NCBI GenBank assembly: GCA_018898235.1
Contig: JAHIJU010000351.1
Span: 1-5,758, forward strand
Length of the DNA stretch: 5,758 nucleotides
From: Actinomycetota bacterium
GTDB taxonomy: Bacteria; Actinomycetota; Actinomycetes; Actinomycetales; Cellulomonadaceae
Reading direction: 5' to 3'
Part shown: positions 1-5,758 of the stretch, piece after piece
Position numbering within the stretch: position 1 is the first letter of the stretch
Layout of the letters: the number at the start of each line of letters is the position of its first letter
Notes under the pieces: generated by a model
Told to the model about the DNA's origin: nothing
Databases searched by the model: none
The model's input: the letters and a program-made list of their open reading frames with translations, nothing else
Translations under genes and position numbers: made by a program

Positions 1-141
1 CAGGTGCTGCTGGGCATCCAGCAGAAGGAGTACGCCGTCGTGCAGAGCACGGTGCTGATCATCGCGTTGGCCTTCGTCCTCGTGAACCTGCTCACCGACC
101 TGCTCTACCGGGTCATCGACCCGAGGGTGCGTGCCGCATGA
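1..141 (+). CDS. ABC dipeptide/oligopeptide-type permease (DppB-like), C-terminal 46 residues, 5' truncated
   Basis: This is the last 46 codons of an inner-membrane permease subunit of a peptide-type (DppB/OppB) ABC importer, cut by the left edge of the window. The frame opens at base 1 and ends at TGA 139-141. What is visible is the final hydrophobic helix (about residues 13-32) followed by the cytoplasmic tail NLLTDLLYRVIDPRVR, the typical C-terminus of DppB-family proteins. Its stop overlaps the start of the next permease gene (ATGA, 138-141), the usual arrangement of the B and C permease subunits. Known of the family: the two permeases form a heterodimeric channel driven by DppD/DppF-type ATPases and fed by a lipoprotein that binds the solute. 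Those partners are not in the window and presumably lie upstream. The solute cannot be read from this fragment. The muramic-acid genes downstream suggest muropeptides or wall-derived peptides. Confidence 0.85.
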   Translation, partial: QVLLGIQQKEYAVVQSTVLIIALAFVLVNLLTDLLYRVIDPRVRAA

Positions 142-1025
142 CCGACCCGACGCAGACCGCGGACCTCGCCCCCGGCGGCGGCCGCACGGCCCAGCGCATC
201 CGTGCCCTCGTGCACAGCCCGAGCGGGGTCGCCGGGCTCGTCATCGTGGTGGCCCTCGCACTGCTCTCCCTCGTATCGGCAGCCGGCGTGCTGCCCCACG
301 ACGCGATCACCCAGAACCCGCCGTCCCGGCTCCAGGGCCCGTCGGCCGAGCACTGGTTCGGCACCGACCAGTTCGGGCGCGACGTCTTCGCCCGGACCGC
401 GGCGGCCGTCGCCAACTCGATGCTCGTCGCCGTCACGGCCGTGGCGATCGCCACCGTCGTCGGCACCGCGGGTGGGATCGTCGCCGGGTTCTACCGCCGG
501 CTGCCCGATGCGCTCATCAGCGGTGTCACCAACGTGCTGTTCGCCTTCCCGCCGCTGCTGCTCGCCCTGTCGCTGGCCTCGGTGCTGGAACGCAACTGGT
601 TCACCATCGCTGCCGCCATCGCTCTGGTGTACGTCCCGATCTTCATCCGCGTCACCCGCGGGCCGGTGCTCTCGCTGCGCGAGATCGAGTACGTCCGGGC
701 GGCCACCGCCACCGGGCAGAGCAGGGCGGCCATCATGGCCCGGCACGTGCTGCCCAACATCATGCCGATCGTGATCGTGCAGGTCACGCTCTCGTTGTCC
801 TGGGCCGTGCTCACCGAGGCCTCGCTCAGCTTCCTGGGCCTCGGCACACCCGCACCGGCCGCCTCGCTCGGCTCGATGATCCTCGACGCCCGCACCCTCG
901 TCACGATCGCACCGTGGACCATGCTCGCGCCCGGTGCGCTCGTGGTGCTGCTGGTGGTCGGGCTCAACCTCCTCGGCGACGGCCTCCGGGACGTCCTCGA
1001 CCCTCGGAGCGGAGACGCCACGTGA
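138..1025 (+). CDS. ABC dipeptide/oligopeptide-type permease (DppC-like), probable muropeptide importer subunit
   Basis: A complete 295-residue second permease subunit of a peptide-type ABC importer, of usual length for DppC. A cytoplasmic N-terminus is followed by a first membrane helix at about residues 30-50. Next comes the DppC hallmark HWFGTDQFGRDVFAR (72-86), then further hydrophobic helices near 92-117, 126-149, 154-173, 208-234 and 262-280. The cytoplasmic EAA loop that contacts the ATPase is at 184-207 (EYVRAATATG...HVLPN). The conserved TEASLSFLGLGTP (226-238) and the tail LNLLGDGLRDVLDP (276-289) are also typical of the family. The ATG at 138 is chosen because it overlaps the previous stop (ATGA) and has GAGGG at 123-127 upstream. 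The gene ends in a GTGA overlap with murQ, so transporter and sugar catabolism are coupled. No PTS-type MurNAc transporter is seen here, so this importer is the likely route for wall fragments. The substrate is inferred from context; a general di/oligopeptide is the alternative. Confidence 0.93.
   Translation: MTDPTQTADLAPGGGRTAQRIRALVHSPSGVAGLVIVVALALLSLVSAAGVLPHDAITQNPPSRLQGPSAEHWFGTDQFGRDVFARTAAAVANSMLVAVTAVAIATVVGTAGGIVAGFYRRLPDALISGVTNVLFAFPPLLLALSLASVLERNWFTIAAAIALVYVPIFIRVTRGPVLSLREIEYVRAATATGQSRAAIMARHVLPNIMPIVIVQVTLSLSWAVLTEASLSFLGLGTPAPAASLGSMILDARTLVTIAPWTMLAPGALVVLLVVGLNLLGDGLRDVLDPRSGDAT
1011..1014 (+). promoter_or_regulatory. Ribosome binding site deciding the GTG start of murQ
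   Basis: GGAG lies 7 bases before the GTG at 1022, inside the last codons of the upstream permease gene. The open frame extends far upstream of 1022 with no stop, but the protein resembles MurQ only from here on. The GTG also overlaps the permease stop (GTGA), so this site fixes the start. The nearby ATG at 1032 is out of frame. Confidence 0.6.
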
Positions 1026-1930
1026 GCACCCATGAAGACCTGTCCGCCCTGCCGACCGAGGCCCCGGACCCCCGGTTCGCCCAGATCGACCGGATGGGGG
1101 TCGCCGAGCTGGCCGCGCTGATGAACGAGACGGACAGCCAGGTCCCGGGTGCCGTCCGCGCCGCGCTGCCGCAGATCGTCCCCGCGATCGAGGCCGCGAG
1201 CCGGGCCGTCGCGGGCGGTGGCCGACTGGTCTACGTCGGCGCGGGCACCCCCGGCCGGATCGGTGTGCTCGACGCCTCCGAGTGCCCGCCGACGTTCAGC
1301 ACGCCGCCCGGTCTGGTCGTGGCCGTCATCGCCGGCGGCCCGGACGCCATCGTGAACGCCATCGAGGGGGCCGAGGACGACGAGGCGGCCGGCGCCCGGG
1401 CGGTCGACGATGCGGGTATCGGGCCGAAGGACACCGTCGTGGGCATCGCCTCCAGCGGACGGACGCCGTTCGTCGTGGCCGCGGTGCGCCGCGCCCACGA
1501 GCTCGGCGCGCTCACGATCGGCCTGTCCTGCAACCGGGACACCGTGCTGAGCGCCGCGGTGGACCACCCGATCGAGGTCGTGGTCGGCCCCGAGATCGTC
1601 ACCGGATCGACCCGCCTCAAGGCCGGGACCGCCCAGAAGCTCGTGCTCAACATGATCTCGACAATCACGATGGTCCAGCTCGGCAAGACCTACGGGAGCC
1701 TCATGGTCGACCTGCACCCCACCAACCACAAGCTGCGCGAACGGGCCGTGCGCATGGTGCGGACCATCGCCGCGGCCGATGACGCGACCGCCCGCGCCGC
1801 GCTGGACGCCAGCGACTTCGACGTCAAGACCGCCGCCGTCGCGCTCCGTCTGGGGCTGCCCGTCGAACCGGCGCGCGAACGGCTCGCCGCCGCGGGCGGA
1901 CGGCTGCGCCAGGCGCTCGGGGAGGCCTGA
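1022..1930 (+). CDS. murQ: N-acetylmuramic acid 6-phosphate etherase (MurQ)
   Basis: MurQ is a cytoplasmic lyase that cleaves the D-lactyl ether of MurNAc-6-phosphate, giving GlcNAc-6-phosphate and D-lactate. It is the committed step of muramic acid recovery. The 302-residue product has the usual family length and a single SIS (sugar isomerase) fold. Visible motifs are the phosphosugar loop YVGAGTPGR (71-79), DASECPPTF (84-92), IEGAEDDEAAG (114-124), GIASSGRTPFV (141-151) and GPEIVTGSTRLKAGTAQKL (189-207), then SLMVDLHPTNHKL (226-238). The end is a C-terminal helical segment typical of MurQ (about 250-302). Glu87 and Glu118 match in motif and spacing (31 residues) the two catalytic glutamates described for E. 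coli and Haemophilus MurQ. One oddity is that the loop usually reads GAGTSGR, whereas here residue 77 is Pro. The GTG start overlaps the permease stop, and the TGA overlaps the anmK ATG (TGATG). The neighbouring kinase makes its substrate. SIS-family GckR-like proteins are the only real alternative and are unlikely given the motif set. Confidence 0.95.
   Translation: MSTHEDLSALPTEAPDPRFAQIDRMGVAELAALMNETDSQVPGAVRAALPQIVPAIEAASRAVAGGGRLVYVGAGTPGRIGVLDASECPPTFSTPPGLVVAVIAGGPDAIVNAIEGAEDDEAAGARAVDDAGIGPKDTVVGIASSGRTPFVVAAVRRAHELGALTIGLSCNRDTVLSAAVDHPIEVVVGPEIVTGSTRLKAGTAQKLVLNMISTITMVQLGKTYGSLMVDLHPTNHKLRERAVRMVRTIAAADDATARAALDASDFDVKTAAVALRLGLPVEPARERLAAAGGRLRQALGEA
1919..1925 (+). promoter_or_regulatory. 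Ribosome binding site for anmK
   Basis: GGGGAGG, the strongest Shine-Dalgarno-like sequence at any junction here, sits within the last codons of murQ, 4 bases before the ATG at 1930. The spacing is short, but the overlapping TGATG means ribosomes finishing murQ can restart in place. By contrast, the epimerase (3624) and serine hydrolase (4754) starts have no comparable purine run and probably rely on coupling. Confidence 0.5.
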
Positions 1931-3627
1931 TGCGCGTCCTCGGCATGATCTCCGGCACCTCGCACGACGGCATCGACGCGGCCGTCGTCGACTTCACGCT
2001 GGACGGCGGGACGCTGCACGGCCGGGTGCTGCACCACGCGAGCACCCCCTACGACCCGCAGCTGCGCGCCGCACTGGTCGCCGCCCTGCCCCCGGCCCGC
2101 ACCACCCTGGCCGAGGTGTGCCGGCTCGACACCCTCATCGGGCAGGCGTTCGCCCAGGTCGCGGCCGAGGCCGCCGAGCTGGTCGGCGGGGTGGACCTGA
2201 TCACTTCGCACGGCCAGACCGTCTACCACTGGGTGCACGACGACCATGCGCTCGGCACGCTCCAGCTGGGTCAGCCCGCCTGGATCGCCGAACGCACCGG
2301 CGCGCCCGTGGTCTCCGATGTGCGGGCCCGCGACGTGGCCGCCGGTGGGCACGGCGCACCGCTGGTCGCCTTCCTCGACCGGCTGCTGCTGGCCGGGCGG
2401 TCCGGGACCGCCGCCTCGTTGAACCTCGGCGGCATCTCCAACGTGACCGTCGTCCCCGCGACCGGTGAGCTCAGCGCCTTCGACATCGGACCGGCGAACG
2501 CCCTCATCGACGCCGTCGTGACCGATCGCGGGCTGCACCCGGCCGGGTACGACGAGGAGGGTCGGATCGCCGCGTCGGGCCGCGTGGACCCCCGGCTGCT
2601 CGAGGTGCTGCTCGACGACCCGTACTACCGGCTCCCGACGCCGCGCAGCACCGGCAAGGAGCACTTCCACCTGGAGTACGTGCGCGACGCGATCCGCCGG
2701 GCCGGGACCGACCCGAGCTCGGCCGATCTGGTCGCCACGCTCACCGAGCTCACGGTCCGCACGGTGGTCGACGCCATCGCCGCGACCGGGGCGACGTTCC
2801 TCGCAGCGGCCGGCGGCGGCTGCCGCAACCCGATGATGCTCGGTGGCATCCGGGCCGGACTGCCGCACACCCAGGTGGTGCTCACCGACGAGCTCGGCGC
2901 ACCGGCGGACGAGAAGGAAGCGATCGCCTTCGCCCTCATCGGCTGGTGCACCGTGCACGGCGTGCCCGCCACCGTCGCGAGCGGCACCGGCGCCCGTGGT
3001 GCCCGCGTGCTCGGCTCGATCACACCCGGGGCGCGACCGTTGACGCTGCCGGCGGCCGTCCCGGGTCCGCTCGAGGCGCTGCGGCTGAGCTCGGGGTCCG
3101 CGGATCCGGTGCGGCCGCCCGTCGAGCTGCGTCCCGCGGTGGCGGACGACCTCGACGCGATCACGGCCGTCTTCCTGGCCTGCTGGCAGGAGAGCTACGC
3201 CGACGTGCTGCCGCCCGCCGCCCTCACCGGGATGACCCCGGCGAGCGCACGGGCACTGTGGGCCAGGGCGCTCGCGGAGCCGTCCGGCCCGGTGCTGGTG
3301 GCCTGCGACCCGCAGGACGGCCGCCTCCTGGGGCTGACCCGGTACGCCGTCGAGGGCGACCTCGGCTGGGTCCACTCGCTCTACGTGGCGCCCGGCACGC
3401 AGGGACGCGGCATCGGCGGCACCCTGCTCGACGGGGCCATGGCCGCCCTGCGCGCGCTCGGTGTCCCGTCGGCGGCACTGTGGGTGTTCGAGGCGAACCT
3501 GCCGTCGCTGCAGTTCTACCGACGCCGTGGCTGGGCAGCCGACGGCACCCGGCGCACCCAGCCCGAGCTCGCCGACGCCCCGCAGATCCGGCTCGTGCAC
3601 GGGCTCGACGGCACGGCCGGTCGATGA
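1930..3627 (+). CDS. anmK: Anhydro-N-acetylmuramic acid kinase (AnmK) fused to a C-terminal GNAT acetyltransferase domain
   Basis: A 565-residue two-domain protein. Residues 1 to about 367 are a full AnmK, which uses ATP and water to open 1,6-anhydro-MurNAc and form MurNAc-6-phosphate, the MurQ substrate. Visible AnmK motifs are GMISGTSHDGID (5-16), TSHGQTVYH (92-100), WIAERTGAPVVSDVRARDVA (118-137) and GGHGAPLV (139-146). Then follow LNLGGISNVT (164-173), AFDIGPANALIDA (183-195), AAGGGCRNP (293-301) and DEKEAIAFA (327-335). Asp185 and Glu330 sit where catalytic Asp and active-site Glu are described in AnmK. The usual family length is about 370, so the tail is extra. After a Pro/Ala/Gly-rich linker (about 368-397) comes a GNAT domain (398-560). 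It carries the acetyl-CoA loop LYVAPGTQGRGIGGTLL (484-500, Q/RxxGxG/A at 491-496) and ALWVFEANLPSLQFYRRRGW (516-535). The frame is uninterrupted across the junction. A GTG at 3109 could start the second domain separately. The stop overlaps the epimerase ATG (ATGA). The kinase role is secure, but the acetyl acceptor is unknown. Confidence 0.95.
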   Translation: MRVLGMISGTSHDGIDAAVVDFTLDGGTLHGRVLHHASTPYDPQLRAALVAALPPARTTLAEVCRLDTLIGQAFAQVAAEAAELVGGVDLITSHGQTVYHWVHDDHALGTLQLGQPAWIAERTGAPVVSDVRARDVAAGGHGAPLVAFLDRLLLAGRSGTAASLNLGGISNVTVVPATGELSAFDIGPANALIDAVVTDRGLHPAGYDEEGRIAASGRVDPRLLEVLLDDPYYRLPTPRSTGKEHFHLEYVRDAIRRAGTDPSSADLVATLTELTVRTVVDAIAATGATFLAAAGGGCRNPMMLGGIRAGLPHTQVVLTDELGAPADEKEAIAFALIGWCTVHGVPATVASGTGARGARVLGSITPGARPLTLPAAVPGPLEALRLSSGSADPVRPPVELRPAVADDLDAITAVFLACWQESYADVLPPAALTGMTPASARALWARALAEPSGPVLVACDPQDGRLLGLTRYAVEGDLGWVHSLYVAPGTQGRGIGGTLLDGAMAALRALGVPSAALWVFEANLPSLQFYRRRGWAADGTRRTQPELADAPQIRLVHGLDGTAGR

Positions 3628-4757
3628 GCACCGTCGTCGCGCTGCGGGTGCACGACGTGCACGTGCCGCTCACCCGACCGTTCGTCACGGCCGTGCGCCG
3701 GGCGCAGGCCATCGACGTCGTGCTGGTCGAGGCCGTCGACTCGGACGGACGCAGCGGCTGGGGCGAGGCCGCCACGAGCTGGCGGGTGACCGGGGAGAGC
3801 CCGGCGAGCGTGCGGGCCGCGGTCACCGGACCGCTCGCGGAGGCCGTGGTGGGCGCCGTCCCCGCGCAGGTGGACCACTGGTCGACCGCGCTGCACCACG
3901 CCGTGCACGCCAACAGCGCGGCGCGGGCCGCCGTCGAGTGCGCCGTGCTCGACCTGGCCGCCCGGGCGGCCGGGGTCGGGTTCGCCGAGCTGCTGAGCGG
4001 GTTCACCGCCGGTTCCCCGGGGCCCGCCGCCGTCCGTACCGACATGACACTGTCCGCACCCGACGGGCCGGCACAGACCGACGCGCTGATCCGGCGCGCG
4101 CTGGAGCTGCGGGACGGCGGGTTCGGCACCCTCAAGGTCAAGGTCGACGGCCGGACGGACACCGTGGACCTGCTCGCCCGGCTGCGCGCCGCGCTCGGGC
4201 CGGCGACCGTGCTGCGCATCGACGCGAACCAGGCCTGGACGCCCGCCGTGGCCGTGCGCACGCTCCGGGCCTGCGAGGACGCCGGTGTCGGGCTCGACCT
4301 CGTCGAGCAGCCGGTGGCCGCCCGCGACCTGGCCGGGCTCGCCGAGGTCACGGCCGCGATCGACACCCCGGTGCTGGCCGACGAGGCGGTGTGGACCGTC
4401 GAGGACCTCGCGCTCGTCGTCGAACGGCACGCGGCCGATCTGGTCAACGTCAAGCTGGCCAAGACCGCCGGACCTCTCGGTGCGCTCGCCGTGGCCGCGT
4501 CCGCCCGGGCCGCCGGGCTCGACGTGCTCATCGGCTGCATGCTCGAGGGCACCGTCGGCGTGACCGCGGCCGCGGCACTGGCGGCCGTGACCGGCCGGTC
4601 CGGGGCGACCCATGACCTGGACGCCGGGCTGTGGCTCACCGGCGCCTCGGCGATCGGCGGGGCCCGGTACGAGGGCGACCTGGTGCACCTGCCGATGGGC
4701 CCGGGCCTCGGGGTCCGTGCCGCCAGCTCCCCCACCCCCGTGGGCGCGGACCGATGA
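3624..4757 (+). CDS. L-Ala-D/L-Glu epimerase (enolase superfamily, muconate lactonizing subgroup)
   Basis: A 377-residue cytoplasmic enolase-superfamily enzyme predicted to interconvert L-Ala-D-Glu and L-Ala-L-Glu, so that the murein dipeptide can be hydrolysed and used. It has an N-terminal capping domain (about 1-130) followed by the modified TIM barrel. Barrel residues are visible in order: KVK (Lys171/Lys173), Asp200 in RIDANQAW, Glu228 in VEQP, Asp253 in ADE and Lys277 in NVKLAK. These give three Mg ligands flanked by the two acid/base lysines. Their spacing from Asp200 onward (28, 25, 24) matches my recollection of the Bacillus subtilis enzyme. Specificity marks also fit: Arg25 after PFVTAV, in the place of the B. 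subtilis Arg24 that binds the Glu side, and Asp331/Asp333 (HDLDAGLWL), the DxD that binds the substrate amino group. The ATG at 3624 overlaps the AnmK stop and the TGA overlaps the next ATG. A dipeptide epimerase of another specificity, or o-succinylbenzoate synthase, is less likely given DxD and the cell-wall neighbours. Confidence 0.87.
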   Translation: MSTVVALRVHDVHVPLTRPFVTAVRRAQAIDVVLVEAVDSDGRSGWGEAATSWRVTGESPASVRAAVTGPLAEAVVGAVPAQVDHWSTALHHAVHANSAARAAVECAVLDLAARAAGVGFAELLSGFTAGSPGPAAVRTDMTLSAPDGPAQTDALIRRALELRDGGFGTLKVKVDGRTDTVDLLARLRAALGPATVLRIDANQAWTPAVAVRTLRACEDAGVGLDLVEQPVAARDLAGLAEVTAAIDTPVLADEAVWTVEDLALVVERHAADLVNVKLAKTAGPLGALAVAASARAAGLDVLIGCMLEGTVGVTAAAALAAVTGRSGATHDLDAGLWLTGASAIGGARYEGDLVHLPMGPGLGVRAASSPTPVGADR

Positions 4758-5758
4758 CCCCGCTGCCCACCGGCGGGACCCCGGCCGTGGTCGACGAGGT
4801 CGCCCGCGCCCTCGTGGCCGGGCCGCCCCCCGGAGCCGAGGGCCACCCACCGCCCGGAGCCGTCGTCGGACTGCACCTCGACGGGGTGCGGACCGTGGGC
4901 GTGGCCGGCCGGGTCGACGGTGCGGCCGCCGCTGCACCCATGACCCGGGACACCCGCCACGACCTGGCCTCGGTCACCAAGGTGGTCGCCACGACCGCGG
5001 CCGTGCTGCGGCTGGCCGACGACGGCGCCCTGCCCGTGGGCACCCCGGTGCGCCGCATCCTGCCGTCGTACCCCGGCGACGCCGCGACCACCGTCGAGGA
5101 CCTGCTGCGGCACCGCGCCGGCCTGTGGGAGTGGCAGCCGCTGTACCTGGCGCCCGAGGCGGACCAGGGTCCTGCCGTCGTGCTCGACTCGCTGCCCCTG
5201 CGCTACCGACCCGGGACCGCACGGCACTACTCCGACCTGGGGTTCATGCACCTCGGACGCATCGTCGCGTCCGCGTTCGGCGGCCCCCTGGGCGAGGCCG
5301 TCCGCACCCTGGCCCTCGACCCCGCCGGACTGCACGCCACCGGGTTCGGACCGATCGACCCGACCGGCACGCCCGTCGCGGCCTCGGCCTGGGGCGATCG
5401 CACCGAACAGCGGATGGTCGCGACCGGTGAGCCGTACCCCGTGCTGTGGCCCCCGCGCGCCTTCCGCTGGCGGGAGAACCTCCTGACCGGCCAGGTCGAC
5501 GACGGCAACTGCGCGCACGCCTGGGCCGGGACCGCCGGGCACGCCGGCCTGTTCGGCACGGTGGACGATCTGCTCGACGCCGCACTGGCCGTGGCCCGAC
5601 GGCTGGCCGAGGGCGACCCGCACGGACTGCTCGACCCCGGCCCGGACACCGAGCAGTCCCTCGGCTGGCGGGTCCGCACCGTGGCGACCGGCCGGGGCCC
5701 CGGGCGGCTGCTGTGGCACCCCGGCTTCACCGGGTGCGCCGTCGGGGTGCTCCCGCAC
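4754..5758 (+). CDS. Beta-lactamase-fold serine hydrolase, AmiE/YbbE-like probable muropeptide amidase, 3' truncated
   Basis: The first 335 residues of a class C beta-lactamase/penicillin-binding-type serine hydrolase; the right edge cuts it near its C-terminus. The active-site set is readable: Ser73-x-x-Lys76 (SVTK), the Tyr159-Ser-Asp161 triad (YSDLGF) and His322-Pro-Gly324 (WHPGFTG) in place of the KTG box. Between them, GQVDDGNC...AGTAGHAGLF (246-267) resembles the V-x-D-x-N-(A)...AGHAGLF signature that I associate with Bacillus YbbE/AmiE, an N-acetylmuramoyl-L-alanine amidase. It also resembles related esterase-like members. No signal peptide or membrane anchor is visible (MTPLPTGGTPAVVDEV), so it should act in the cytoplasm, unlike secreted B. 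subtilis AmiE. A short duplication gives two PPPGA segments (24-28, 32-36). The ATG overlaps the epimerase stop (ATGA). Release of the peptide from imported MurNAc-peptides would feed both AnmK/MurQ and the epimerase. The fold is certain, but amidase activity is inferred. A D,D-carboxypeptidase or esterase remains possible. Confidence 0.85.
   Translation, partial: MTPLPTGGTPAVVDEVARALVAGPPPGAEGHPPPGAVVGLHLDGVRTVGVAGRVDGAAAAAPMTRDTRHDLASVTKVVATTAAVLRLADDGALPVGTPVRRILPSYPGDAATTVEDLLRHRAGLWEWQPLYLAPEADQGPAVVLDSLPLRYRPGTARHYSDLGFMHLGRIVASAFGGPLGEAVRTLALDPAGLHATGFGPIDPTGTPVAASAWGDRTEQRMVATGEPYPVLWPPRAFRWRENLLTGQVDDGNCAHAWAGTAGHAGLFGTVDDLLDAALAVARRLAEGDPHGLLDPGPDTEQSLGWRVRTVATGRGPGRLLWHPGFTGCAVGVLPH

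Noticed and set aside
131..1021. Upstream extension of the murQ frame through the DppC gene
   Set aside because: The translated extension is Arg/Pro/His-rich with no MurQ similarity and runs out of frame through a well-defined permease. The GTG at 1022 with its GGAG fits family length and overlap.
3030..3120. AnmK-GNAT junction as a sequencing frameshift joining two separate genes
   Set aside because: Both domains are read in the same frame with no stop between them and the linker has normal actinobacterial codon use. A pure frameshift artefact is not needed, although a missed stop codon cannot be excluded without resequencing.
4829..4862. Two copies of the 10-base CCCGGAGCCG, 24 bases apart, near the start of the serine hydrolase
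   Set aside because: They lie within the coding frame eight codons apart and encode a small PPPGA duplication in the N-terminal region. I see no array or inverted symmetry, so this is probably local slippage and not a regulatory repeat.
3224..5758. Very long open frame on the minus strand opposite the AnmK-GNAT, epimerase and hydrolase genes (and a similar one at 1690-3600)
   Set aside because: The translations are low-complexity Arg/Gly/Pro/Ala-rich sequence with no recognisable domain, and they lie opposite genes with clear motifs. Long antisense frames are expected where stop codons are rare because of very high GC.
1..5758. Promoters, terminators, riboswitches or small RNAs between genes
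   Set aside because: All junctions are 1- or 4-base overlaps, leaving no intergenic space. GC-rich inverted sequences inside the genes are expected by composition and I found no stem followed by a T-run.

Overview
The window is a gap-free, single-strand (+) stretch of very GC-rich DNA with strong GCC/GTC/CTC/CGG codon preference, which points to a high-GC actinobacterium. I cannot place the genus from this sequence alone. Six genes run head to tail: the 3' end of a DppB-type permease, a DppC-type permease, MurQ (MurNAc-6-phosphate etherase), AnmK (anhydro-MurNAc kinase) fused to a C-terminal GNAT acetyltransferase domain, an enolase-superfamily L-Ala-D/L-Glu epimerase, and the 5' part of a beta-lactamase-fold serine hydrolase. 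The serine hydrolase resembles the AmiE/YbbE N-acetylmuramoyl-L-alanine amidase group. Every one of the five junctions is a stop/start overlap (ATGA, GTGA, TGATG, ATGA, ATGA), so the block is almost certainly one translationally coupled operon. There is no intergenic DNA, and I saw no promoter, terminator, RNA gene, mobile element, CRISPR or long repeat. The operon continues off both ends.

Read as a pathway, the genes describe cell-wall (muropeptide) recovery. The ABC permeases would import peptide-bearing wall fragments. The serine hydrolase would split the peptide from the sugar. AnmK phosphorylates 1,6-anhydro-MurNAc to MurNAc-6-P, and MurQ converts this to GlcNAc-6-P plus D-lactate. The epimerase converts released L-Ala-D-Glu to L-Ala-L-Glu for catabolism. 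The individual enzyme families are well known and their catalytic motifs are visible here. The assignment of the transporter and of the serine hydrolase to muropeptides is inferred from context.

The least ordinary features are the AnmK-GNAT fusion in one uninterrupted reading frame, the apparent use of a signal-peptide-less AmiE-like amidase where Gram-negative pathways use AmpD, and a Ser-to-Pro change in the MurQ phosphosugar-binding loop.
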